Under the pieces are notes generated by a model. The model saw only the letters and a list, made by a program, of their open reading frames with translations. It was not told the origin of the DNA and did no database searches. A DNA stretch of 39,333 nt from a virus. The DNA is taken from positions 1 through 39,333 of IMG/VR virus record IMGVR_UViG_3300025679_000013. One strand, given 5' to 3'. How positions within the stretch are numbered: position 1 is the first letter of the stretch; each line of letters starts with the position of its first letter. Below, piece after piece: positions 6,680 to 12,853 of this stretch. The position numbers and the translations under genes are program-made.

Positions 6680-7660
6680 ATGTCCCAAGAATCACGATCC
6701 CACATTGTCCTAAAAGATGTACCCAGAGATTTCAGAACGGAAATTCCAAATATCGTTATTGAAATGATCAGGCTTAAGCTTATCCCACATACCGCACTGA
6801 CTCTTTACACCATTTATCGTAAGGTTGCTGGAGAAAACGGGTCTTGTTGGATTGGTACCCGAGGTCTTGCTGAATTATGCGGCATGAACGTTAAGACCGT
6901 AACCGCAGCAAAACACAAACTTGCGCAGAAATTTGATATCCTGGGAGGTAAATCGTTGATCGAAATTACTCCAGGAAATAAGAAAGAGGGACATGCGGAT
7001 ACAGTGGTGATTGAGTCCATTTGGATTGATAACTACACTAGGTTTAAAAAAATTCCTACGTGTGGTAAAACGAGCCACACCCCTGTGGTAAAACGAGCCA
7101 CACCCCTGTGCCGAAATGAGCCACACAAGAAAGAACCAATCAAGAAAGAACCATATAAGAATCTTATTATTGCGGACCCGATTCCGATGGCCAAGACCGC
7201 AGTGCCACCCAAGCCCGAGTCGATGCCTGCCGGCGGCAATAATAATCCTTTCGTATGCTTAGCTTCCTGTAGCGATCTTAGCGAAGCGCAGAAGCGGCAA
7301 CTCTCGAAGTACCCCGAATCTGTCGTTGCCGATGCTGTCCGGTACTGCTACCATGCCAGTGTCAAGCTCGAAGGACCACAAGCCCGTATCAAGCAGCTGC
7401 ATGCCTTTTGCAAAAACCCTAGCGCTTACTCCGACACCCTCAAGGACTTAGACTCTCCAAGCAAAGGAAAGTCTATCAGGGAGCAAATTCTCAGTGTGTG
7501 TAAAAAGGGGAAAATGTATAATGGCTTCGAATTTGACTATGATGAAACTTGCCTTATGCTGATTGATGCTCCCCATAATCACGTGTATTCGCTGCTGTGG
7601 AAGGAAAAAGACCTCAAGCAAAAATGGTGGGAACTCATTAACAAACTAGGACTTAAGTAA
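6680..7660 (+). CDS. Replication initiator, lambda O-like layout
   Basis: The 326-residue product has an N-terminal winged-helix domain (about residues 30-115; motif WIGTRGLAELCGMNVKTVTA), a basic linker, and a C-terminal domain (about 220-326) with many aromatic and lysine residues. This is the layout of phage and plasmid replication initiators that bind iterons with the N-terminus and recruit helicase with the C-terminus. The start at 6680 has the Shine-Dalgarno AAGGAGCACC. Three 23-bp iterons lie inside the gene at codons 127-150, as the lambda origin lies inside gene O. A replicative helicase and possible loader are encoded at 20429-21615. Function is inferred from the domain layout and the internal iterons; the protein family was not confirmed by search. 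Confidence 0.75.
   Translation: MSQESRSHIVLKDVPRDFRTEIPNIVIEMIRLKLIPHTALTLYTIYRKVAGENGSCWIGTRGLAELCGMNVKTVTAAKHKLAQKFDILGGKSLIEITPGNKKEGHADTVVIESIWIDNYTRFKKIPTCGKTSHTPVVKRATPLCRNEPHKKEPIKKEPYKNLIIADPIPMAKTAVPPKPESMPAGGNNNPFVCLASCSDLSEAQKRQLSKYPESVVADAVRYCYHASVKLEGPQARIKQLHAFCKNPSAYSDTLKDLDSPSKGKSIREQILSVCKKGKMYNGFEFDYDETCLMLIDAPHNHVYSLLWKEKDLKQKWWELINKLGLK
7061..7129 (+). repeat. Three 23-bp iterons inside the initiator gene (putative origin)
   Basis: TGTGGTAAAACGAGCCACAC plus CCC occurs twice without change (7061-7083, 7084-7106), and a third copy (7107-7129) differs at a few bases. Each unit carries the dyad TGTGG/CCACA. Because 23 is not a multiple of three, each copy is read in a different frame, so the repetition is kept at DNA level and not for the protein. 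Just downstream are two copies of CAAGAAAGAACCA (7126-7138, 7141-7153) and an A/T-rich stretch (7152-7172), as expected for an origin. Confidence 0.8.
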
Positions 7661-7672
7661 AAGGATCGACAC

Positions 7673-8332
7673 ATGAAACCAGATCATATCGACGAACAGC
7701 TCTCTCTCTTCCACAGGCGCCTAAACGATATTGAAGATGAGATTGCCATATTCACAAAAGACACCAAAGACCGATTAGATACTATGGCATCCGCTACCGA
7801 CTACATGTTTCATAAAATGAGCCAAATCGATTTTACTCTAATCGCTGACCTACTCGTTAAACTTTCCAGCCCCACAGCCCCTTCATCCGGTCATAGTCAC
7901 GGTCATCCACACCACGATCTGCCCGAAAGTCCTGCTCAGTTATCGCCAACATCCGAAACGCATCCGCCCCGTGAGAGGTGTAGTCATGAAAAGGCTTGTC
8001 CCCGTACACCCGAAACTTCTCATTGTAAGTCTTCCGATAGTTCTCGAGGCACTTTATCCCCAACTCGCATTTCTTTTCATCAAACCAGCATCTTGAAAGA
8101 GTCATACGCACAGCTTCTATCCCAGATTCTAAGCTCAACTTTGGCGCAACACGGAAGTTCAGCCCTAACCGACGAGCTGTTTCGAGTCTTGTCTTGCCTG
8201 TGGTCAGCTCCCGGGCTTGAATGTCATGTGGAGCAACATTTAGGTCATACACGCATCCGGTTTCTCGCCGATACTCATCCAAAATCCGCGCATAGTGAGC
8301 TAGTCCTTCACCAGAATTCTCGTAGTAGTTAA
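7673..8332 (+). CDS. Hypothetical coiled-coil protein running antisense into the terminase gene
   Basis: The ATG at 7673 follows the initiator stop by 12 bases and has the Shine-Dalgarno AAAGGATCG. Residues 1-62 look like a genuine coiled-coil protein (heptads in IDEQLSLFHRRLNDIEDEI). From codon 62 on the frame lies antisense to the large terminase gene and becomes rich in S, P, H and T, which looks like non-selected sequence. Either the gene truly ends at 8332, or an original stop near 7857 was lost. Only the N-terminal part is well supported. Confidence 0.45.
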   Translation: MKPDHIDEQLSLFHRRLNDIEDEIAIFTKDTKDRLDTMASATDYMFHKMSQIDFTLIADLLVKLSSPTAPSSGHSHGHPHHDLPESPAQLSPTSETHPPRERCSHEKACPRTPETSHCKSSDSSRGTLSPTRISFHQTSILKESYAQLLSQILSSTLAQHGSSALTDELFRVLSCLWSAPGLECHVEQHLGHTRIRFLADTHPKSAHSELVLHQNSRSS

Positions 8333-9185
8333 TCAGATGAACCTCTTTGCCGACGAACTGAGCGAACCATATAGCCGTACTATCCCCGATGCCGAGATCC
8401 CAATAAGTCCTTACGGGTACAGCAGGATCATACGCGACTTTGCCGATCTGGCCTTTCTTACGAAGCTCATCTACTTGGCGGCCATAGTAACTTCCCTCCT
8501 GTCCTCGGCTAAAGTTGCAGTAAAACTCTTGCTGGATAAGATCTTCGGGCATCCCTTTGCGCCTTTCGGACTCGATCTGCGCTTCCGTAAGTACACCAGT
8601 CTCTCTTACGCTAAGTACCTCAAAGAACCATTCATCCGGATTCCTACGCGCCGTCTCTGCAAGTTCCCAGCCATGATTCTTACCACGTGGCGTATAGATA
8701 AATGCTGCCCAGCCTCCATTCGCTGCCAGGATAGGCTTCACAAACTCGTAGGCCATGGGATCCATAAGGGGCCATTCACTGAATACTACGCCTCTCGGGT
8801 TCGTTCCCATAATCGCATCATAACTGTCCGCACCTATAAGCTGTATTATCGACTGACCACGGGCACCGTTAAGCCAAACCTTCATCTCTGTGTTATTTGG
8901 GTTCCCGTCTATAATTGCCTTTGGAATATAGTCGAGCATCTTTTTCCCGTCGTTCGTCATTCCGTCCCAGATAACTCGCTTTGCCTGCGCGAAACTAGGC
9001 AGGAAGTAATAATATGTTCCGGGTTCGAGGTACGCCCGTTTAATCATATAATTCCACATTGTAGTGTCCTTACCACCTCGCCTATGTACCACCCAGCATA
9101 CATTCCTGATTCCGTCGTCTAGGGCCTGCAATACCGCTTCCTGATAGGATCGCGGTTCGTATCCATAAGGTAATGTGATCTTCAT
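7857..9185 (-). CDS. Terminase large subunit (TerL)
   Basis: This 442-residue protein is the packaging motor. The ATPase domain has the Walker A variant HRRGGKDT (residues 34-41), a Walker B region GVVFSEW (132-138) and a motif-III-like FIYTPRG (162-168). The nuclease domain has the first acidic motif WDLGIGDSTA (262-271), PHDIQARE (319-326) and the C-terminal DYTSHGADAFR (401-411). The start ATG has the Shine-Dalgarno AAAGGAATAATA. The small subunit is not next to it but about 5 kb away at 14334-14765. The identification is firm. Confidence 0.95.
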   Translation of the reverse strand: MKITLPYGYEPRSYQEAVLQALDDGIRNVCWVVHRRGGKDTTMWNYMIKRAYLEPGTYYYFLPSFAQAKRVIWDGMTNDGKKMLDYIPKAIIDGNPNNTEMKVWLNGARGQSIIQLIGADSYDAIMGTNPRGVVFSEWPLMDPMAYEFVKPILAANGGWAAFIYTPRGKNHGWELAETARRNPDEWFFEVLSVRETGVLTEAQIESERRKGMPEDLIQQEFYCNFSRGQEGSYYGRQVDELRKKGQIGKVAYDPAVPVRTYWDLGIGDSTAIWFAQFVGKEVHLINYYENSGEGLAHYARILDEYRRETGCVYDLNVAPHDIQARELTTGKTRLETARRLGLNFRVAPKLSLESGIEAVRMTLSRCWFDEKKCELGIKCLENYRKTYNEKFRVYGDKPFHDYTSHGADAFRMLAITEQDFRADRGVDDRDYDRMKGLWGWKV

Positions 9186-9187
9186 TA

Positions 9188-9523
9188 TTATTCCTTTGTC
9201 ATTTCTTGTATTTGTTCCTCGGTCAGCAGCTCATAATTCACGGTTCTTAGTAAGTTTTGGATGATCTCGGAATACTCTCTACAGAAAAGCGAAAATTGAC
9301 ATAACTGCTTAAACATCAACATGGTTCCACATCGTTTATCAGCTTTAGGCAGAGTTCGCGTGATATAGTCTAGTTCAGATATTAAGTGGTGAAAATCTAA
9401 CATGAACTCTTCAGCCTCTTGTTGGCTAGCAAAGCACTTGTCGATTTTGGATATGATTTCTGGGGTCACAACCTTAAACTGCTTCATCTGGTTCCCCTCT
9501 AAATGATCTTCTTCTAAGTCCAT
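9188..9523 (-). CDS. Hypothetical helical protein, 111 aa
   Basis: The ATG at 9523 lies within the end of the upstream gene behind an excellent Shine-Dalgarno (GGAGGTCAC). Apart from a short acidic start, the protein is predicted almost all-helical (EEAEEFMLDFHHLISELDYI), with no membrane segment. It is directly upstream of the large terminase gene and probably co-translated with it. No family is recognised. Confidence 0.65.
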   Translation of the reverse strand: MDLEEDHLEGNQMKQFKVVTPEIISKIDKCFASQQEAEEFMLDFHHLISELDYITRTLPKADKRCGTMLMFKQLCQFSLFCREYSEIIQNLLRTVNYELLTEEQIQEMTKE

Positions 9524-9756
9524 GTGACCTCCAGTTTACGTTCGGTTGGTGGCTCTATGCTCTTTAGTGGTAGCAGGTAGTCTATCTCTTGATCTCGGTA
9601 ATAGTACTCACAGTCATCATAGGAAACCCATTCATCCCCATATTTATTCCACTTTACGAGAGCCATTCCAGGCATGTGAGAGTTAAGTTCGTCTCCATAT
9701 GCCAAATAGGGTTCGTGTTCTTTAGGTGTGAATTTGCCCTTTTCTAACCAGCGCAT
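9514..9756 (-). CDS. Hypothetical protein, 80 aa
   Basis: The frame is open to a GTG at 9795, but the ATG at 9756 has the Shine-Dalgarno CTGGAGAATAT and leaves the 50-bp repeat (9766-9815) outside the gene, so it is preferred. The protein is rich in tyrosine and tryptophan, with a beta-type pattern (VKWNKYGDEWVSYDDCEYYY). It is coupled to the next gene by overlap. No family is recognised. Confidence 0.6.
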   Translation of the reverse strand: MRWLEKGKFTPKEHEPYLAYGDELNSHMPGMALVKWNKYGDEWVSYDDCEYYYRDQEIDYLLPLKSIEPPTERKLEVTWT

Positions 9757-9765
9757 ATATTCTCC

Positions 9766-9815
9766 AGTTATGAACAATTTACGAAAGTTTTCCACAATTT
9801 TCTTGGTCTGATAAA
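9766..9815 (-). repeat. 50-bp repeat, copy 1 (after tRNA-Asn)
   Basis: This 50-base unit begins (plus strand) AGTTATGAACAA, contains TTTTCCACAA and ends AGTCTGATAAA-like, with no length change against the copies at 10211 and 10317. It starts exactly at the 3' end of tRNA-Asn in the transcribed direction. TTTTCCACA resembles a DnaA box. Confidence 0.8.
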
Positions 9816-9886
9816 GTCTCCTGAAGGATTTGAACCTCCGACCCTGTAGTTAACAGCTACATGCTCTACCACTGAGCTAAGGAGAC
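9815..9886 (-). tRNA. tRNA-Asn (anticodon GTT)
   Basis: A full cloverleaf can be drawn: a 7-bp acceptor GTCTCCT/AGGAGAC, D-arm GCTC-AGTGGTA-GAGC, anticodon arm TGTAG-CTGTTAA-CTACA giving anticodon GTT, and T-arm GGAGG-TTCAAAT-CCTTC with one G-U pair. CCA is not encoded. All expected invariant features are present, so this is a functional gene. Confidence 0.95.
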
Positions 9887-10316
9887 AAATGCCCACTATG
9901 GAGCGACCGGGATATGGGCTTCCCAGCAAATCTCCGACACCAATTCGCTTTTTTAAGGCTAGTTGGCATAAGCTGACGCGTGAATTTGCTAAAACACTCG
10001 GGCCGATGACGTGAGGCCATACACGGTGCGCGCTACACAATTTAGTGTTCCATGCTCGACACCTGGCAGCTTAACTACACAAGTCGCTTGGTCAACGGTT
10101 ACACTATACCGTATAACTTCAGGAAGGACTCGAACCAACCATATAGTCTCGCGGAGCTCCGGCACTCTATTTACCTATGCCTAGGTTGGGATTCACACCC
10201 TTACGCGATAAGTTATGAACAATTCTGCAAAGTTTTCCACAATTATCTTAGTCTGATAAAAAATATGCACCCATTTCCATATTCTAGCAGAGTGCATTGA
10301 CCTCACCAGATTTACG
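9887..10316 (-). other. Cluster of decayed tRNA-like sequences
   Basis: No credible protein gene lies here. Several segments look like degraded tRNA genes on the minus strand. At 10043-10106 there is an acceptor pair TAGTGTA/AACACTA (6 of 7), a 4-bp D-stem and a T-arm CCAGG-TGTCGAG-CATGG, but no good anticodon arm. At 10261-10316 an acceptor AAATCTG/CATATTT encloses too little sequence. At 10128-10200 stand the tRNA-Arg-like strings ATAGAGTGCCGGA and GGTTCGAGTCC. At 9891-9967 an acceptor-like pair GCCAACT/AGTGGGC encloses about 63 bases. None folds into a full cloverleaf by eye. Confidence 0.4.
10211..10260 (-). repeat. 50-bp repeat, copy 2
   Basis: Exactly 50 bases, differing from copy 1 at about six positions. 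The ends (AGTTATGAACAA, AGTCTGATAAA) and the central TTTTCCACAA are kept. In the transcribed direction it follows a tRNA-like remnant (10261-10316). Confidence 0.8.
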
Positions 10317-10366
10317 AGTTATGAACAAAAACTGGAAACTTTCCACAATAAACATAGTCTGATAAA
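10317..10366 (-). repeat. 50-bp repeat, copy 3 (after tRNA-Tyr)
   Basis: Exactly 50 bases, sharing the ends and the central TTTCCACAAT with copies 1 and 2, with more change between them. It lies one base beyond the 3' end of tRNA-Tyr in the transcribed direction. Confidence 0.8.
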
Positions 10367-10367
10367 T

Positions 10368-10448
10368 GTAAGATGTAGGATTTGCACCCACGAAACCCGA
10401 AGGTAGGAGTTTTACAGACTCCCCGCTTTGTCTACTTGCATAATCTTA
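10368..10448 (-). tRNA. tRNA-Tyr (anticodon GTA)
   Basis: A class II tRNA with a long variable arm. The acceptor TAAGATT/CATCTTA pairs at six of seven positions; the anticodon arm is GGAGT-CTGTAAA-ACTCC, giving GTA; a variable arm follows (TACCTTCGGGTTTC), then T-arm GTGGG-TGCAAAT-CCTAC. The T-loop has TGC in place of the usual TTC, and CCA is not encoded. The overall structure is good; the T-loop and acceptor changes leave some doubt about full function. Confidence 0.85.
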
Positions 10449-10454
10449 CTGACA

Positions 10455-10700
10455 CTACTTCTTAAGTGCCTTTTTGCCTTTTTCTGTGCCGCTTGGTTTT
10501 TTGTCCTGACCAGCTAAAGCTCCTCCGGGAAGTGCTATCTTAACATTCGTGGCACCTTTTCCTGCTCCGCCTGTTACCGTGACGTTTCCTTGTGTATAAG
10601 CGTCTGTGGAGGTCTTTGTCGCTGTTGCTGTTTTTGTCGCTGTTGATGTCTTAGGAGCTGATTTCGGAGACACCTTTTTAGAATCACTGCTTTTCTTCAT
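10455..10700 (-). CDS. Low-complexity basic protein, 81 aa
   Basis: The ATG at 10700 has the Shine-Dalgarno GAGGGAAAA. The N-terminal half is a lysine/threonine/serine/alanine repeat (KTSTATKTATATKTST), the middle has a glycine-rich beta-like stretch (NVTVTGGAGKGATNVKIALP) and the end is basic. The composition suggests a nucleic-acid-binding or virion-associated small protein. No family is recognised. Confidence 0.55.
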   Translation of the reverse strand: MKKSSDSKKVSPKSAPKTSTATKTATATKTSTDAYTQGNVTVTGGAGKGATNVKIALPGGALAGQDKKPSGTEKGKKALKK

Positions 10701-10735
10701 TTTTCCCTCTTATGATGTTTAGGAACCTGTTATTG

Positions 10736-10870
10736 TTAGCACTTACCCTTCATGGCCTTCTTGCCAGCATCCACCAGCTTATCTCTCTTCTTGTCGGCTG
10801 TTCCCAGGCTCTTTAACTCTGCCCCAACCTTTTTAGTGTCCTTCTCGATCTTCTGTATCTTCTTGTCCAT
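10736..10870 (-). CDS. Small lysine-rich helical protein, 44 aa
   Basis: This short gene starts one base after the stop of the DUF3310 gene, with GGGAGTAGATAAG as ribosome site. The product is a single charged amphipathic helix (MDKKIQKIEKDTKKVGAELK and onward) with a basic end. Position and packing support it. Together with the adjacent 81-aa protein it makes a pair of very basic small proteins. Confidence 0.5.
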   Translation of the reverse strand: MDKKIQKIEKDTKKVGAELKSLGTADKKRDKLVDAGKKAMKGKC

Positions 10871-10871
10871 C

Positions 10872-11129
10872 TTATCTACTCCCAAATATATGTTTAAGGA
10901 TCTCGTCTATATCTTCTTTAACTTTTTCTTTGCACCCTTTAGCCATTTCACGTTCCAGGTACCATTTGGCCTTTTCCAGATCTGTGGTTTTGCAGCCCTT
11001 TTTACCTGCGCGCAGTACGTACTTGACTACATTGCCCAGGTTAAAGTTCAGGTCAAACGCTTCGATAACTTCTATAGCTTCCATGCCCGATTCGGCTACA
11101 TAGTGCGCTGGCTTGTCTACTTCTTCCAT
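10872..11129 (-). CDS. DUF3310 family protein, 85 aa
   Basis: The protein shows the conserved order of DUF3310: KPAHY near the N-terminus, GMEAIEVIEAFDL, then GNVVKYVLRAGKKG and DLEKAKWYLERE. This family is common in phages (often near nucleotide-metabolism genes), and its biochemical role is not established. The length is normal for the domain alone. The start has the Shine-Dalgarno AGGAGACTAAA. The family call is firm, the function open. Confidence 0.88.
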   Translation of the reverse strand: MEEVDKPAHYVAESGMEAIEVIEAFDLNFNLGNVVKYVLRAGKKGCKTTDLEKAKWYLEREMAKGCKEKVKEDIDEILKHIFGSR

Positions 11130-11130
11130 T

Positions 11131-11337
11131 TTAGTCTCCTGATAATTCTAGCTGCTCTCTTATCACTAAATACTCGCTCAACTGCTTTTTCATGCCATTT
11201 ATGTTGGCGGTTAAGTTCTCGCAATCTCTCACCTTCATATACCTAAAGGCACGCTCATTAACTTCTTCCATCCGTAAAAGTGCAGCCTCTATGCTATCCA
11301 TCTTTTGCAGAATATCGTATCCAATTTCATTGTTCAT
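11131..11337 (-). CDS. Hypothetical coiled-coil protein, 68 aa
   Basis: The ATG at 11337 has the Shine-Dalgarno AGGAGAAGGT and is chosen over a long unsupported upstream extension. The product is nearly all helix with heptad-like hydrophobics (ILQKMDSIEAALLRMEEV). It ends two bases before the start of the DUF3310 gene. No family is recognised. Confidence 0.6.
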   Translation of the reverse strand: MNNEIGYDILQKMDSIEAALLRMEEVNERAFRYMKVRDCENLTANINGMKKQLSEYLVIREQLELSGD

Positions 11338-11348
11338 ACCTTCTCCTG

Positions 11349-11540
11349 TTAAACTATCCACTGACCTATCCACACATCTATCTGGGTATATTCGAACAGC
11401 CAATACACGACGTACAGCCACCCCATGATAAAGTGAAGCAGACACCACAGTATCGACTTGTTTATTGCGTACGAGAGAACCACAGCTAACCAGCATCCAG
11501 GAATAACGCTTCCGCCATATTTAATACCTTTTGCACTCAT
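11349..11540 (-). CDS. Small membrane protein with two membrane segments, about 63 aa
   Basis: The start region ATGATGA overlaps the upstream stop; the second ATG (11540) is better spaced from AAGGAG. Hydrophobic segments cover about residues 12-30 (SVIPGCWLAVVLSYAINK) and 31-50 (SILWCLLHFIMGWLYVVYW). The order and size would fit a holin-like or generic phage membrane protein, but no endolysin gene is next to it. No family is recognised. Confidence 0.55.
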   Translation of the reverse strand: MSAKGIKYGGSVIPGCWLAVVLSYAINKSILWCLLHFIMGWLYVVYWLFEYTQIDVWIGQWIV

Positions 11541-11932
11541 CATCCTTCTCCTTTCCGTGTTTCTTCTGTATCCAATTCCGGTGTCGACCCACTAAGCAGT
11601 CGCACCTTGTTTTGCTCTTCTTCTGGCATCCGCACTTCTTCCGCAGATACTTTTTCTTGCTCATCATATTCCAGCAGCATTTTATGGTTTCGGCACCAAT
11701 CAGCAGACATGGCTAACAATTGAGATGTTTGAAGATCGTAAGAACGCACCCACCTAAGATCGCCAGAAATAAAAGAAAGCCTACCAGGAGAGTCCAAAAG
11801 AGACCATCCTTCACTAAAGTATCGTTGTTTTCTGTCATCTATATCCTCTTGAGTCATTTTCTTCCAGAATCGGTAACCCAGAGTGCCCGGGACAGCTTTT
11901 AATCCCTGTATAGGTTCCTTCGAACTCGTCAT
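11540..11932 (-). CDS. Hypothetical protein, 130 aa
   Basis: The ATG at 11932 has the Shine-Dalgarno AAGGAGTGGGATA. The N-terminal part is of mixed character (TLGYRFWKKMTQEDIDDRKQ), the centre contains a tryptophan-rich beta pattern (SGDLRWVRSYDL), and the C-terminus is acidic and disordered (EEVRMPEEEQNK). It overlaps the upstream gene by 98 bases, and its start sits in one of three repeated start modules. No family is recognised. Confidence 0.55.
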   Translation of the reverse strand: MTSSKEPIQGLKAVPGTLGYRFWKKMTQEDIDDRKQRYFSEGWSLLDSPGRLSFISGDLRWVRSYDLQTSQLLAMSADWCRNHKMLLEYDEQEKVSAEEVRMPEEEQNKVRLLSGSTPELDTEETRKGEG

Positions 11933-12035
11933 TATCCCACTCCTTCTTAGCATATTTGGTTAGGAGATCGTGTGAGAACGTCATTTTGATCTTTGGTGGT
12001 TCTGAAAAACGTGTGGTTATCTTCGAACTCGTCAT
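11835..12035 (-). CDS. Hypothetical protein in a repeated overlapping-start array, 66 aa
   Basis: The ATG at 12035 has the Shine-Dalgarno AAAGGAGTGGGACG. An internal ATG (MTFSHDLL) is an alternative start. The protein contains KKEWDNDEFE; the gene before it encodes TKEWDDDEFE. The same DNA that encodes this acidic motif provides, in another frame, the ribosome site and start of the next gene. It is uncertain which of these overlapping frames are translated. Confidence 0.4.
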   Translation of the reverse strand: MTSSKITTRFSEPPKIKMTFSHDLLTKYAKKEWDNDEFEGTYTGIKSCPGHSGLPILEENDSRGYR

Positions 12036-12122
12036 CGTCCCACTCCTTTGTTGTGACCCAATGCGCTCCGGGGAAGTAATCTTTGTGAACGGAAACTTCG
12101 ATTCTAGTCATCTCGCCACTCC
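11918..12122 (-). repeat. Three imperfect copies of a start-site module
   Basis: At 11918-11943, 12021-12046 and 12096-12122 the minus strand reads GGAGTGG, four bases, ATGAC, then a variant of GAGTTCGAAG. Each copy is both a ribosome site plus start codon in one frame and an EW-(D/R)-(D/N)-D peptide motif in another. The unit distances are 76 and 103 bases. It looks like duplication of a translational-coupling junction. Confidence 0.65.
11947..12111 (-). CDS. Hypothetical protein, 54 aa
   Basis: The ATG at 12111 has the Shine-Dalgarno GAGGAGTGGCGAG within the end of the upstream gene. The product (MTRIEVSVHKDYFPGAHW at the start) contains the acidic TKEWDDDEFE motif. It is the first of three overlapping small genes with repeated start modules. 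No family is recognised. Confidence 0.45.
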   Translation of the reverse strand: MTRIEVSVHKDYFPGAHWVTTKEWDDDEFEDNHTFFRTTKDQNDVLTRSPNQIC

Positions 12123-12373
12123 TCGTCACCGTGTTCGTATCTCTTAATGTTGAGTGCTTGACTGAGCAGGTTTATGGCGCGTTCCTTTTGAGCTCTTAGC
12201 CACACATTCTCACACCACTCGATCTTACCGCGCAGGGCATTTAGCTCGTCGAAAAGTGTATTCCTACCATACTGGGAAAGTCTGCTGATTTGGATTTCTA
12301 CATCCGCTCGCATACCTATAAGGACATTACGGTCGGCTATATCTGATTCCAGGATTTCAAATTCTATCTTCAT
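12104..12373 (-). CDS. Hypothetical helical protein, 89 aa
   Basis: The ATG at 12373 has the strong Shine-Dalgarno AAGGAGGCCAAC. The protein is predicted mostly helical (ISRLSQYGRNTLFDELNALR) and ends with the acidic DEEWRDD, whose DNA is the first of the repeated start modules. No family is recognised. Confidence 0.6.
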   Translation of the reverse strand: MKIEFEILESDIADRNVLIGMRADVEIQISRLSQYGRNTLFDELNALRGKIEWCENVWLRAQKERAINLLSQALNIKRYEHGDEEWRDD

Positions 12374-12454
12374 GTTGGCCTCCTTTTTGACTTGAAGGCC
12401 TAGAATGCTGAAAATGGTGATAATTGACAAGTTGTTTTTTGAAATTCGCGAAAC

Positions 12455-12853
12455 TTATGCTTTTTCTTCGATAAGTTGAGGATTTATGTGCTTTTTCTCG
12501 TACTTTATGAGGTCATCGATATGTATAACCCAAGCGCATTTTGTGGTCCTAGCACGTAATTTGCCACTCCGAATAGCGTAATAGATCTTCTGGGCATTGA
12601 TACCGGTTAGTTCTGCCGCTTTGACTACGGAAATGAACCCTTCAGACTCGTCAAACACAAGCTTTCCCTCGAACTTGGAGCGCATCCGTGAATAGAGGTG
12701 CTTGTTGTACTCGAGAAGTTCGCTGTGCGGTATCTTCATATGCCTGTTTTCCTTTACAGTGCGCAGTTTGCCGGCCTTTATAGCTAAGTACAGCGCTTGT
12801 CGGGATACTTTTCTAAGATTTGCGGCCTCTTCTACACTGTATAGCTTATCCAT
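12455..12853 (-). CDS. Two-HTH regulator resembling chlamydial EUO
   Basis: The 132-residue protein has two excisionase/MerR-type helix-turn-helix units: residues 5-50 (YSVEEAANLRKVSRQALYLA) and 73-118 (ISVVKAAELTGINAQKIYYA), joined by a linker with SKFEGKLVFDESEGF. A double excisionase-like HTH with such a linker is the layout I recall for EUO, the early-expressed repressor of late genes in Chlamydia. This is a by-eye comparison without alignment. It follows two small genes in an operon driven by the operator-bearing promoter at 13901-13929. It could repress phage genes or act on host late promoters. If the EUO relation fails, it is still a tandem excisionase-family DNA-binding protein. Confidence 0.75.
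   Translation of the reverse strand: MDKLYSVEEAANLRKVSRQALYLAIKAGKLRTVKENRHMKIPHSELLEYNKHLYSRMRSKFEGKLVFDESEGFISVVKAAELTGINAQKIYYAIRSGKLRARTTKCAWVIHIDDLIKYEKKHINPQLIEEKA

Noticed and set aside
8337-9122. 261-codon plus-strand open frame inside the large terminase gene
   Set aside because: Fully antisense to TerL, whose motifs are intact; no ribosome site and no recognisable domain.
10052-10300. 82-codon plus-strand frame in the tRNA cluster
   Set aside because: Lies over tRNA-like sequence and repeat copy 2, has no ribosome site, and the cluster is oriented the other way.
10752-11246. 164-codon plus-strand frame rich in phenylalanine and leucine, resembling a membrane protein
   Set aside because: It is the reverse of lysine/glutamate-rich genes (44-aa and DUF3310), which produces F/L-rich reverse frames.
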